Positions 24,201-31,827 are shown, counted from the stretch's first letter. The stretch is 64,000 bases of DNA from Rothia aerolata (GCF_014635585.1 NZ_BMDC01000003.1:271299-335298); one strand, 5' to 3'. The notes: generated by a model from the sequence alone, not told the origin. Program-made: numbers and translations.

Positions 24201-26443
24201 TCACGGGCGGCGGAACCACCCGCCTGAATTTCAGCCGCCAGCTCGCGGGTAAACTGCCCCAGCGCTCGTCCTAAATCAACCGGCCGCCCCGGGCCCTCGC
24301 CGTGCCAGAAGGGCAGTTTGCCGGGCACACCGGGGGCGGGGGTCACGCTCACGCGGTCGTGGCTGATGTCTTCGATTCTCCAGGACGACGCCCCCAGGGC
24401 AATCACGTCACCGGCGCGGGACTCGTAGACCATTTCTTCGTCGAGCTCACCCACGCGCTTGGGCGCCTTAGAGTCTTCTGAGCCCACGATAAAGACCGGA
24501 AAGAGGCCGCGGTCGGGAATGGTTCCGCCGCTGGTTACCGCGATGCGCTGGGCGCCGGGGCGGGGCTCGAGAATGCCCTGGTCCCGATCCCAGATAAGGC
24601 GCGGGCGTAGCTCGGCAAACTCGTCTGAGGGGTACTTGCCGGTGAGTAAATCCAGGGTTGCCTCAAAGGCAGACCGGGGGAGGGTAGCAAAGGGTGCGGT
24701 GTTGCGCAGCGCCTCGAACCAGGTTTCTACCCCGATGGGGCCCAGGGCTGCGGCTGCCACGGTCTGCTGGGCGAGAATGTCCAGCGGATTGGTGGGAATG
24801 GCCAGCGGCTCAATCTCGCCCGCCAGCATCCGCTTGACGGTGACCGTTGCGTTGAGAAGGTCTCCGCGGTGCTTGGGGTAGAGATAACCCCGGGAAACCT
24901 CGCCCACCTGGTGGCCCGCTCGGCCCACGCGCTGGAGCCCCGATGCCACCGAGGGCGGCGCCTCGACCTGCACCACTAAATCTACGGCACCCATATCGAT
25001 GCCCAGCTCCAGCGAGCTGGTAGCCACCACACACCGCAGCTGCCCCGACTTCAGGGCTTCTTCAATGAGGGTGCGTTGGTCTTTAGAGACCGAGCCGTGG
25101 TGGGCACGCGCCAAAATTACAGGCCCCTCGGCTTCTCCGCGAGCCAGCTGCCGGTCAGTATAAATCTCGTTCAGGCGGGCGGTAAGCTTCTCCGCCAGGC
25201 CGCGGGAATTGGCAAAGACAATGGTGGAGCGGTTGCTTTCCACCAGGTCAACAATGCGCTCTTCCACGTGCGGCCAGATAGACGCCTGAAAGCCGCTGGT
25301 CTGCGGGGTCGGCTCAGCGGCAGTCTCCGCCGGAACCAAATCTGCCGGGTCAATCTCCTCGATGTTCAGCGGACCAAGGTTGGGGTTATCAGCCCGCGAT
25401 TCTCTCTGCTGATCCTCGCGCGGGAAAATACCGATAGCGTCTGCCAGGGTGGTTCCGGCGGGTAGCTGTTCGGGGCTGATCTTCTTCTCAGCCTCGCTCG
25501 ACTGGGCTTCCAGAAGCGAATCGCCCAGGTTCAGACCGTCATCAAAAGAGTGCTCGCCGGTTTCAAAAGCATTGATTTTTTCTTTCGCCTTGCGGGCCAG
25601 CTTATCGAGGTAGGGGCTGGAACCGACCGGGGCCAGGCCCCCGGACGCCGCCCCGGAGCCATCCCCCTCGCCGTAGGTGTTGGGCCCGCCCAGCGCCGTC
25701 ATATCTGGAACAGGAACCGAAACCTTCAGCTCCCACTCCTTCTGCGAGGGCGGCTGCACAATCTCCACCGGCGCCGTTCCGCCCAGAAAGCGGGTCACGG
25801 TTTCCACCGGCTCAACGGTCGCTGAAAGTCCCACCCGCTGGGCGGGGGAGGGCAAAATCTGATCCAGGCGTTCCAGGGTCACCGCCAGGTGGGCACCGCG
25901 CTTGGTACCGGCCACCGCGTGTACCTCGTCAATAATCACCGTGTGCACGTTCGCCAGGGTAGACCGCGCCTTGGAGGTCAGCATCAGATACAGAGACTCG
26001 GGGGTGGTAATCAGAATATCCGGCGGGTTAGAAATCAGTTGCCGCCGCTCTTTTGCCGGCGTATCGCCGGAGCGAACCCCCACGCTCACCTCGGGCGGGG
26101 TAGCACCCAACCGCTTAGCCGTTTGGGCAATACCGATCAGGGGCGCTCGCAGGTTGCGCTCGACGTCCACACCCAGTGCCTTCAGAGGCGAGATATAGAG
26201 AACCTTTGTATCTGGCTTAGCGTGCTCCTCATGAATGTGGAGCTGGTCGAGCGCCCAGAGAAAAGCAGCTAGGGTTTTTCCGGAACCGGTAGGGGCAACA
26301 ATCAGGGCGTGCTTGCCCTCAGCAATGGCAGACCAGGCACCGGCCTGAGCAAGAGTGGGCTCGTGAAAAGCACCGGCAAACCATTCACGGGTGGCGGGGG
26401 AGAAATAGCTCAGCACCTTAGAGGTCTCACCGGAGAAAGTCAT
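21239..26443 (-). CDS. lhr: Lhr-type ATP-dependent helicase
   Basis: 1734 residues, the usual large size of bacterial Lhr. The two RecA domains show motif I APTGSGKT (about residues 50-57), DEVH (172-175), the SATVEPVE motif III region and, further on, VGRAGHQVGEVSRG motif VI. Winged-helix and Lhr-core domains and a long C-terminal region follow. Lhr is a 3'-5' DNA translocase and RNA:DNA helicase linked to DNA repair. Between the RecA domains, after GGTAPVEIVQPP, there is a Gly/Ser- and acid-rich insert of roughly 110 residues (about 260-380), longer than in typical Lhr. ATG with GGAGAA upstream in reverse orientation. Single-gene unit. Confidence 0.95.
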   Translation of the reverse strand: MTFSGETSKVLSYFSPATREWFAGAFHEPTLAQAGAWSAIAEGKHALIVAPTGSGKTLAAFLWALDQLHIHEEHAKPDTKVLYISPLKALGVDVERNLRAPLIGIAQTAKRLGATPPEVSVGVRSGDTPAKERRQLISNPPDILITTPESLYLMLTSKARSTLANVHTVIIDEVHAVAGTKRGAHLAVTLERLDQILPSPAQRVGLSATVEPVETVTRFLGGTAPVEIVQPPSQKEWELKVSVPVPDMTALGGPNTYGEGDGSGAASGGLAPVGSSPYLDKLARKAKEKINAFETGEHSFDDGLNLGDSLLEAQSSEAEKKISPEQLPAGTTLADAIGIFPREDQQRESRADNPNLGPLNIEEIDPADLVPAETAAEPTPQTSGFQASIWPHVEERIVDLVESNRSTIVFANSRGLAEKLTARLNEIYTDRQLARGEAEGPVILARAHHGSVSKDQRTLIEEALKSGQLRCVVATSSLELGIDMGAVDLVVQVEAPPSVASGLQRVGRAGHQVGEVSRGYLYPKHRGDLLNATVTVKRMLAGEIEPLAIPTNPLDILAQQTVAAAALGPIGVETWFEALRNTAPFATLPRSAFEATLDLLTGKYPSDEFAELRPRLIWDRDQGILEPRPGAQRIAVTSGGTIPDRGLFPVFIVGSEDSKAPKRVGELDEEMVYESRAGDVIALGASSWRIEDISHDRVSVTPAPGVPGKLPFWHGEGPGRPVDLGRALGQFTRELAAEIQAGGSAARERLESIGLDTWAADNTEAYVREQVETTGVVPSDTQFVVERFRDEIGDWRVVLHSPFGMPVHAPWALAVGQRAEEMFGVNASAMAADDGIVLRIPAVEAEPPGADLFFFDPQELEDIVTERVSSSALFASRFRENAARALLLPRRDPGRRTPLWQQRQRSAQLLDVARKFPDFPIILETVRECLQDVYDLPALTEVHKKIEARSIRVSEIETETPSPFARTLLFGYVAQFLYEGDSPLAERRAAALSLDPALLSELLGRDELRELLDANVIRQTEARLQHTAPGYRYQGVEGVADLLRLLGPLTAEQLAARLRAPESTGTSRAETTEDDAVASTAEAAGFARELVASRRALEITLQGQAHFAAIEDAARLRDGLGVPLPMGVPLAFLEPVETPLEDLVGRYARTHAPFTTAQAAAALGLGTAVVETTLRALATDRRVISGEFLPEEVRGELALARTGSPEAASTEWVDTGVLRTLRARSLAALRADVEPVAQHIFGRFLPSWQHLQSWTLTEETFAPGTFGAPASGKKTAFKVDDSAMLSGYDGLLTAIDQIAGVRIPASALEPLVLRSRVSDYRPEMLDRALASGDVLWAGAGELTGDGWITLHLTEAAALTLPESSDTEQVLAELGPLERAVFEALGAGGLFFNQVRERLSAAGLEAGAPDVSRALWKLAWAGLVTNDTFAPVRSHLAGGHSAHKLSKPAAAPRSAVRRGAARLSASRLSASHLSAARLASAQVSINPIDSGRWSRLITEDLDPTVASAARAELLLDRYGVLTRGAVAAEDTPGGFGAVYRVLSAAEEKGIARRGYFIEELGAAQFSTATTVDRLRDFNREEENTAGSVKVRKSLVLLAATDPANPFGAALPWPEAASFGETASKHRPGRKAGAVVVLVDGRLALYLERGGRTVLLFSEDSQDAAAAAPLVAELVQRGAAEKIMIEKVNGLGILETPAPLEGGEEHPVAALRSGLIRAGFYSTPRGLRMRREIGAL

Positions 26444-26567
26444 TCTCCTATCCTATGTGACCTGCGCCGTTGATTACATGAGTGATTCCACAGAGCATAA
26501 AACCTGAATTTTCCACCCGCACGCTATAAACTTTCTTTGTAAATAAAATAGGAAAGAAAGGTCGCCC

Positions 26568-27164
26568 ATGACTCAGGCACTCTCAGAAGAAACCCTCAAT
26601 CAACTTTTCTTTGAACCCCGCACCGTCAATAAGTTCACCGACGAGCCCGTGAGCGAAGAGACCCTGCGTGATATCTGGAACCTCACCAAGATGGGCCCCA
26701 CCGCCTTTAACTCCCAGCCCCTGCGCGTTACCTTCGTGCAGTCTGATGAGGCCCGTGCCCGCCTCAAGCCCCTGCTCTCCCGCGGTAACCAGGAGAAGAC
26801 CATGGCGGCACCGGTGGTTGCTGTGATGGCCTACGACACCGCCTGGCACGAACGCTTCCCCGAGTTCAATGCCCGCGCTGCTGAAGCCGGTCTGGACGAC
26901 ATGTACAGCAAGAACGAAGAGCTCAAGCTCTCCACTGGTCTGCAGTCGGCAACCCTGGCCACCGGCTACTTCATTACCGCTGCCCGCGCTATGGGCCTCT
27001 CCGTAGGCCCCATGTCTGGCGCTGACTTTGCCGGTATCGACCGCGAATTCTTCCCCGAGGGAAACCGCAAGTCCTTCCTGGTCATCAACCTGGGCTACGG
27101 CGTGCAACCCTCCTACGAGCGCAACCCCCGCTTTGAGCTGGAGCAGGCAACCCAGATTATCTAG
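26568..27164 (+). CDS. Nitroreductase-family protein (RutE/HadB-like malonic semialdehyde reductase)
   Basis: 198 residues of the FMN nitroreductase fold. The N-terminal LNQLFFEPRTVNKFTDEPVS and MGPTAFNSQPLRVTFVQSDE (about residues 45-64) match the RutE/HadB group, which reduces malonic semialdehyde with NADPH in pyrimidine breakdown. No other rut genes are near, so a more general reductase role is possible. ATG with AGAAAGG nine bases upstream. Followed by a perfect 58-bp palindrome. Confidence 0.85.
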   Translation: MTQALSEETLNQLFFEPRTVNKFTDEPVSEETLRDIWNLTKMGPTAFNSQPLRVTFVQSDEARARLKPLLSRGNQEKTMAAPVVAVMAYDTAWHERFPEFNARAAEAGLDDMYSKNEELKLSTGLQSATLATGYFITAARAMGLSVGPMSGADFAGIDREFFPEGNRKSFLVINLGYGVQPSYERNPRFELEQATQII

Positions 27165-27184
27165 TAACTTATAGCGCCGATAAT

Positions 27185-27242
27185 GGTGCACTTAAGCGGG
27201 AAAAGGGCGGTTTTAACCGCCCTTTTCCCGCTTAAGTGCACC
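27185..27242. terminator. 58-bp near-perfect palindrome between convergent genes
   Basis: 28-bp perfect arms (27185-27212 with 27215-27242) around a TT centre, beginning GGTGCACTTAAGCGGG. It lies 20 bp after the nitroreductase stop and 17 bp before the stop of the facing lipoprotein gene. The arm AAAAGGGCGG/CCGCCCTTTT can terminate in both directions, but the extra GGTGCACTTAAGC arm exceeds what a terminator needs. Same length class as other palindromes here. Confidence 0.8.
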
Positions 27243-27259
27243 GGTGAGACGAGCTGAGA

Positions 27260-28099
27260 TTAACCCTGCGCCCCCACCTGGCCCACGCTCAACTGGGAGG
27301 TGGACATATTGCTACAGGCCTCCGCCGGGAAACTCAGTACGTAGGAGGTGGAAGTGCCCGGAATGGTCACCCGGTAGCCAGACGCCGTTTCGGGCTGGCA
27401 GGTAGCAGGGTCAAAGAGGCCCGCACGGGTCTCGCGCAGAATAGCGGTTGAAGACTCGCCGGGGGCAAGAACCTTGCCGGTGCTGGTCCATTCGGCAGCC
27501 TGGTTTGCGGTAGCGCCAATCTGGTTGCCCGAGGAATCCACGTAGTTAACACTGGGATAACCACTGACGGTGCAGGGGTTATCACCGGCGTTGGTGAAGG
27601 TCAGGTTGATATAGCGCGATCCAGCCGCCCCGCCGCCGTCGGCAACCTCAGCCATCACGTGAATCTGGCCGTAGTCGCAAACCGGGGTGCCCGCGGCAGT
27701 TGCTAGGGGCTCGGTGGGCTGGGTGGATGAAGAGTCGCTGGGGGCAGCTTGGGGGGAACTGTTTGATTCTTCAGGGGCGGGTGCAGGATCCACGGTCTCA
27801 ACGGTGCCCCGGGCGGGAGGCTCGGTTGCCTCAGACTCCGGCCGGTTGCCGGAGTCACCCTCGCCGGGTGCGGTTGAGCCCGGGGTCGAATTATTTGAGG
27901 ACGACGCCGCGGTGGGTTCTGCCTGCGCTGTTGCCGAAGCTGAGGGAGCAGACGCTGGCGCGGTAGCGGTGGCAGTGGTCGCCTCGAGGGCAGGCGCTGC
28001 CTCGTTACCCTGCGGCTGGTCGGCGCAGGCGCTCAAAACAAGACCGGCAAGGCAAAACATAACCGTTGCACCAAGCCGTGAGGAATTCAAAAAGCTCAT
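27260..28099 (-). CDS. DUF4232 lipoprotein
   Basis: 279 residues. A lipoprotein signal peptide ends in the lipobox LSAC (Cys about residue 26), then a Pro/Ala/Ser/Thr-rich linker (about residues 30-140) probably spans the cell wall, and a C-terminal DUF4232 domain (about residues 145-270) follows with the strand INLTFTNAGDNPCTVSGYPS. DUF4232 is common in exported actinobacterial proteins; function unknown. One base separates it from the upstream ferredoxin gene, so the two are cotranscribed, although no functional link is evident. Confidence 0.85.
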   Translation of the reverse strand: MSFLNSSRLGATVMFCLAGLVLSACADQPQGNEAAPALEATTATATAPASAPSASATAQAEPTAASSSNNSTPGSTAPGEGDSGNRPESEATEPPARGTVETVDPAPAPEESNSSPQAAPSDSSSTQPTEPLATAAGTPVCDYGQIHVMAEVADGGGAAGSRYINLTFTNAGDNPCTVSGYPSVNYVDSSGNQIGATANQAAEWTSTGKVLAPGESSTAILRETRAGLFDPATCQPETASGYRVTIPGTSTSYVLSFPAEACSNMSTSQLSVGQVGAQG

Positions 28100-28100
28100 T

Positions 28101-28421
28101 TTACATACCGGGTTTCAGGGTAACGGTAGCCCCGTCCATGCCCTCGGTGAATTCGGTCTGGCAGGAGAGGCGGGAGTATTCGTTGGAGATATCATCGACC
28201 ATATCCAGCAGGTCTTCCTCAGCCTCGGTGCGCTCACCCAGAGACGCAAAGTGCTCGGGGTCGATGTAGGCGTGGCAGGTGGCGCAGGAGGCATTGCCAC
28301 CGCAGGTTGCCAGCACGGGGAACTGGTTGGCCAGCAGGGCCTCAAGCAGGGTCTGATCTTCGTGCCACTCTGCTGAGCGCTCTTCGCCGTTCTCGTCGAT
28401 AACATTGATATTGATGCTCAC
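28101..28421 (-). CDS. [2Fe-2S] ferredoxin, adrenodoxin type
   Basis: 106 residues. Cluster ligands are TCGGNASCATCH (C-x5-C-x2-C, about residues 40-49) and the later LSCQTE cysteine (about 86), the layout of vertebrate-type/adrenodoxin ferredoxins that serve cytochromes P450 and Rieske oxygenases. GTG start with AAGGAG eight bases upstream. Redox partner not in the window. Upstream gene of the two-gene unit with the DUF4232 lipoprotein. Confidence 0.9.
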   Translation of the reverse strand: MSININVIDENGEERSAEWHEDQTLLEALLANQFPVLATCGGNASCATCHAYIDPEHFASLGERTEAEEDLLDMVDDISNEYSRLSCQTEFTEGMDGATVTLKPGM

Positions 28422-28600
28422 GTCTTTACTCCTTGTGTGATTGCTAGGCCGCCAGCCCCGCTAGGCGAGATTGGCGGTTTTCTCTGCCCCCTATTATTCA
28501 GGTTTGTGAGGCCCTACGCATTATTTAAGGCCTAGATGAACCATTTATGTGGTGAACGTAAAAGGTTACGGGTGGCCTTAACCATCGTTCCTTACTTCCT

Positions 28601-28657
28601 CGAGAGGCCACTTTTATACCGAAAATCTGCGAAAAACGGTCAAAAATTGGCCTCTCG
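28601..28657. repeat. 57-bp D-type hairpin, copy D1
   Basis: Outer arms CGAGAGGCCA/TGGCCTCTCG are perfect; the inner CTTTTATACC pairs partly with GGTCAAAAAT around a GAAAATCTGCGAAAAAC loop. The same hairpin with the same loop and altered stem occurs at 29028-29084 and 57939-57995, each 57 bp long. This copy stands alone, outside the 301-bp repeat. Confidence 0.8.
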
Positions 28658-28834
28658 GCACTAAGAGCGCCCCTTTTGTTGGATTAGGGGCAGAAAAGTG
28701 TCTCCCACCCTCCCCACAACGAGAAGGCAACCAGCCCCCCATAGGTTAGGCCCAGAGGCTAACTTCACCCCTTACACCACCCAAAAATTCCAGCATCTGT
28801 GGCTTGGGGCATGGGAAGGATGGGGTATTTCTGG

Positions 28835-29135
28835 ATTTGTGCTGAAACAAGCTCTCGGTACACGTAGATTCCTGTGGGTAGATCTAAGGTACACACAAAG
28901 CCCGGTTGAGAGACCAAAGGTACACCTGTATTCCCTGGGTACACATCTAGATGTGTACCCAGGGAATACAGGTGTACCTACGTCAGCCCAGCAAGAAGAA
29001 ACGTGTACTTTATCTATCGAGCTTTCCCGAGTGGCCATTTTTATACCGAAAATTGGAGAAAAACAGTCTAAAAATGGCCGCTCAGCGATCATGGCAGCCT
29101 GTGCAGATGGTCCTGTTTCATTGAGTCGCCGCTTC
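28835..29135. repeat. 301-bp dispersed repeat, copy B1
   Basis: Matches 57746-58046 over its whole length with the same total length and an estimated 85 % identity by eye. Inside are several GGTACAC words, a 60-bp perfect palindrome (28919-28978), a fully conserved stretch from TACGTCAGCCCAGCAAGAAG to about 29019, and a 57-bp D hairpin (29028-29084). No terminal inverted repeats or target duplication were seen. Not recognised as a known insertion sequence. Confidence 0.85.
28919..28978. repeat. 60-bp perfect palindrome (GGTACAC family), first copy
   Basis: Two 30-bp arms without any spacer; the centre is TCTAGA. Modules: GGTACAC end, 13-nt middle CTGTATTCCCTGG, inner GTACACATCT, then the exact mirror. 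The second copy at 57830-57889 has G/C in place of A/T at one symmetric pair, so the palindrome stays perfect; the third at 36176-36235 keeps ends and centre but has a different middle. Confidence 0.95.
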
Positions 29136-29206
29136 AACGACAAATCGCCGGTCACGAACCGGCGAAACGTCGTTGAAGCGGCGATATGTCACCGAAGCGG
29201 CGACTC
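29123..29206. repeat. Nested inverted repeats with three related arms
   Basis: Arms of 16 bp, TCGCCGCTTCAACGAC at 29126-29141 and its complement at 29169-29184, enclose a smaller 8-bp hairpin TCGCCGGT/ACCGGCGA (29145-29165). A third arm GAAGCGGCGACTC (29194-29206) can pair alternatively with 29123-29135. The structure can switch between two folds. The first arm also appears at the end of the second 301-bp repeat (58034-58046). Confidence 0.8.
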
Positions 29207-29251
29207 GGTGCACTGACCCGTTCTGGCAAAGTAACCGAGCATTGGTTTGAA

Positions 29252-29314
29252 AGGAGTCGGCTTCTACACAATGAGTCGCTTAATAAACGGCTTTTTGCTC
29301 AGAAGCCGACTCCT
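29252..29314. repeat. 63-bp inverted repeat
   Basis: 14-bp perfect arms AGGAGTCGGCTTCT (29252-29265) and its complement (29301-29314) around a 35-nt loop. It stands about 100 bp from the 3' end of tRNA-Arg. No U-tract follows. Confidence 0.75.
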
Positions 29315-29416
29315 GAGCGCGGCGAACACAGATTTGTCTTATACCCCCCTATATCCCGAGCAGGTCATCAGGGTAAGAAAAAAGCCCCTCTTCTTTCGAA
29401 GAGAGGTTGTAAGATG

Positions 29417-29489
29417 TGCGCCCGAAGGGATTCGAACCCCCAACCTTCTGATCCGTAGTCAGATGCTCTATCCGTTGAGCTACAGGCGC
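29417..29489 (-). tRNA. tRNA-Arg (anticodon ACG)
   Basis: 73 nt on the minus strand, GCGCCTG acceptor arm pairing with CGGGCGC, discriminator A, D-stem GCTC/GAGC, anticodon stem TCTGA/TCAGA with loop CTACGGA (anticodon ACG, read as ICG), and the T-loop TTCGAAT. CCA is not encoded. It decodes CGU/CGC/CGA. It stands alone, flanked on its 3' side by the repeat-rich kilobase. Confidence 0.97.
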
Positions 29490-29888
29490 ATGTTCTGTTT
29501 GATCGGAGCCTTGCCCCGTCTCAGCAACAAGTAATACTTTACACGGGTGGGTGCACCATGCCAAATCGAAAAGGCGTGAGGCTGATTACAGTATGCAGGT
29601 TAGGTTTACAAAACCTTGAGATTCCGGGGAACCCGGCGTTAAGAACGCGTTAAAAAAGTGATTTTTTCTCTCAGCGGCACAAATTAGTTTTGAAAAAAGC
29701 TCTTAGCCGTTACTCTGGTCTTATCACGATGAGGTGAGCAACCCCGAACACTTTTGCGTTGCCTTCTCCCATATACGAGTAGGTGGCGCTTTTTTGTTTC
29801 TTGAAGACCAGGAGGCAAACGGTGGCTGGGGTTTTTGTTTCGGCACAACGCGGTGCCGGAATGAGACAACATATAAGGGATTCTTCAG
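29490..29888. other. Intergenic region with the pckG leader
   Basis: About 400 bp with no gene. It contains the promoter side of tRNA-Arg, an AT-rich stretch with TTGAAA near 29690 that may belong to the pckG promoter, a leader hairpin with a T-run (29756-29795) and a second small hairpin CGGCAC/GTGCCG near 29840-29860. AAGGG precedes the pckG ATG by 11 bases. Confidence 0.5.
29756..29795 (+). terminator. Terminator-like hairpin in the pckG leader (possible attenuator)
   Basis: GCGTTGCCT (29756-29764) pairs with AGGTGGCGC (29781-29789) using three G-U pairs, followed directly by TTTTTT. It is about 95 bp upstream of the pckG start and downstream of the likely promoter, so it could stop transcription before the gene. 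A pairing alternative was not found. Confidence 0.45.
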
Positions 29889-31766
29889 ATGACTGACCTT
29901 TTGAACGGAACTATATCTTCCACGCTGGCTCCCGAGGTGCGCCAGCAGCTTGAGCAAGCGCCCACCGACTACCGTGAACTGGTGGAGTGGGTCACCGAGA
30001 TTGCTGAACTGACTGAGCCTGCGGCGATTTACTGGGCAGACGGTTCTCAGGAAGAATACGACCGTCTGGCGGGCGAGCTGGTGGAGGCAGGCACCTTTAT
30101 CAAGCTCTCGGACCACGAGTTCCCCAACTCCTACGCTGCTTTCTCTGATCCGGATGATGTGGCTCGCGTTGAGGAGCGCACCTTTATCTGTTCAGAAACA
30201 GAGGCGGGGGCTGGCCCCACCAACAACTGGCGCGATCCGGTTGAGATGAAGCAGACCATGACCGACCTCTACCGCGGTTGCATGCGCGGGCGCACTCTCT
30301 TTGTGATTCCCTTTGTCATGGGATCGCTCGATGCCACCGAGCCCAAGTACGGCGTGGAGATTACCGATTCTGCTTACGTGGTCTGCTCTATGCGCATTAT
30401 GGCAACCATCGGTTCTGACGTGCTGAAGAAGATGTCTGAGACCGAGGCTTTCTTCGTCAAGGCCCTGCACTCGGTGGGTGCGCCTTTGGAGGAGGGCCAG
30501 CAGGACGTCGCGTGGCCGTGTAATCCCGAGAAGTACATTGTGCATTTCCCCGAGACCCGCGAAATTTGGTCTTTCGGCTCCGGCTACGGCGGTAACGCTT
30601 TGCTGGGTAAGAAGTGCTACGCCCTGCGCATCGCCTCGGCCCTGGGCCACGATAACGGCTGGATGGCCGAGCACATGCTCATTTTGAAGGTCACCAACCC
30701 CGAGGGTAAGTCGAAGTTCTTCTCGGCTGCCTTCCCCTCAGCCTGTGGCAAGACCAACTTCGCCATGATGGAACCGACCATCGACGGCTGGAAGGCCGAG
30801 ATGGTGGGCGATGACATTGCCTGGATTAGCTTCGATGCCGAGGGCAAGCCCCGGGTGGTCAACCCCGAAGCAGGTATGTTCGGTGTGGCCCCCGGCACCG
30901 GCTGGTCAACCAACCCCAATGCTATGCGCGCTATTTCCGGCGGCAACACCATCTTCACCAACGTTGCGCTGACCGACGACGGCTCCGTGTGGTGGGAGGG
31001 CAAGACCGACGAGGTTCCCGAGCACCTCATCGACTGGCAGGGCAACGACTGGACTCCCGACTCCGTCCGCCCCGCAGCTCATCCCAACTCTCGTTTCTGC
31101 ACCCCCATCGAGCAGGTTGAGATGCTGGCCCCCGAGTTCTCTGAGCCCGACGGTGTGCCCCTGTCTGCCATGATTTTCGGCGGCCGTCGCAAGACCACCA
31201 TTCCGCTGGTGTCTGAGGCCCAGTCCTGGGAGCAGGGCGTCTTCCGCGGCGTCACTCTCTCATCGGAGACCACCGCCGCAGCTAAGGGTGCTGTGGGCGT
31301 GGTACGCCGCGACCCCATGGCTATGCTGCCCTTTATCGGCTACAACGCCTCTGACTACTTCCGCCACTGGCTTGATCTGGGCGAGAAGCACGGCGAAGAG
31401 AATATGCCCGGTATCTACTACGTCAACTGGTTCCGCCGTACTGAGGACGGCGGCTTCGCCTGGCCAGGTTTCGGTGAGAATTCCCGTGTGGTGAAGTGGA
31501 TCTTCAACCGTCTTGAAGGAAAGGCAGACGGCCAGGAGACCCTCTTCGGTGTGGTTCCCACCGCTGAGGATCTTGACTTGACCGGCCTGGAAATTTCAGA
31601 CGAAGAAATCGAGGCTGCCCTGGCGGTCAAGGTTGACGAGTTTGAAACCGAGCTGGCCGGTATTGATGAGTGGCTGGCAAAGTTCGGCGATGACCTTCCG
31701 GCTCGTATTCGTGAGCAGCGTGATGACATGGCAGCTCGGATTGAGGCGGCTCGCTCTCACAGCTAG
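29889..31766 (+). CDS. pckG: Phosphoenolpyruvate carboxykinase (GTP)
   Basis: 625 residues, full length for the GTP family. The P-loop [15 protein letters not shown] (about residue 285) contains the reactive cysteine typical of GTP-dependent PEPCK, and [16 protein letters not shown] and [15 protein letters not shown] further mark the family. It converts oxaloacetate to phosphoenolpyruvate in gluconeogenesis, or runs anaplerotically. ATG start; the leader holds a terminator-like hairpin. A clear terminator follows. Cytoplasmic. Confidence 0.97.
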   Translation: MTDLLNGTISSTLAPEVRQQLEQAPTDYRELVEWVTEIAELTEPAAIYWADGSQEEYDRLAGELVEAGTFIKLSDHEFPNSYAAFSDPDDVARVEERTFICSETEAGAGPTNNWRDPVEMKQTMTDLYRGCMRGRTLFVIPFVMGSLDATEPKYGVEITDSAYVVCSMRIMATIGSDVLKKMSETEAFFVKALHSVGAPLEEGQQDVAWPCNPEKYIVHFPETREIWSFGSGYGGNALLGKKCYALRIASALGHDNGWMAEHMLILKVTNPEGKSKFFSAAFPSACGKTNFAMMEPTIDGWKAEMVGDDIAWISFDAEGKPRVVNPEAGMFGVAPGTGWSTNPNAMRAISGGNTIFTNVALTDDGSVWWEGKTDEVPEHLIDWQGNDWTPDSVRPAAHPNSRFCTPIEQVEMLAPEFSEPDGVPLSAMIFGGRRKTTIPLVSEAQSWEQGVFRGVTLSSETTAAAKGAVGVVRRDPMAMLPFIGYNASDYFRHWLDLGEKHGEENMPGIYYVNWFRRTEDGGFAWPGFGENSRVVKWIFNRLEGKADGQETLFGVVPTAEDLDLTGLEISDEEIEAALAVKVDEFETELAGIDEWLAKFGDDLPARIREQRDDMAARIEAARSHS

Positions 31767-31783
31767 CGGGTGAAACCTCATAT

Positions 31784-31827
31784 ATGGCGACAGGGAGCTT
31801 GGTTCTCCCTGTCGCCATTTATGTTCT
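31784..31827 (+). terminator. Terminator after pckG
   Basis: 14-bp perfect stem ATGGCGACAGGGAG (31784-31797) with 31805-31818, then TTATGTTCTT. Follows the pckG stop by 17 bp. Confidence 0.85.

Larger units (their letters stand above)
28422..29416. other. Repeat-rich intergenic kilobase beside tRNA-Arg
   Basis: No convincing gene. The stretch is a mosaic of hairpins: 28601-28657 (57-bp hairpin D1), 28835-29135 (301-bp repeat with a 60-bp palindrome and a second D hairpin), 29123-29206 (nested arms containing TCGCCGCTTC) and 29252-29314 (14-bp arms AGGAGTCGGCTTCT). Open frames run through it on both strands, but they owe this to the palindromes. Position next to a tRNA gene suggests a landing place for mobile DNA. 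Confidence 0.75.

Noticed and set aside
28441..28490. Further family A copy (contains CGCCAGCCCCG)
   Set aside because: Only 11 bases match the loop and the flanks do not form a 22-bp stem; probably coincidence.
28698..29216. Open frames on both strands across repeat B1 (and the matching frames across 57672-58169) with similar predicted proteins
   Set aside because: Both strands are open because the DNA is palindromic; there is no ribosome site, no family resemblance, and the changes between copies preserve base pairing rather than codons.
28601..29314. CRISPR array
   Set aside because: The repeats are inverted, of different lengths and not regularly spaced by unique spacers; no cas genes are near.
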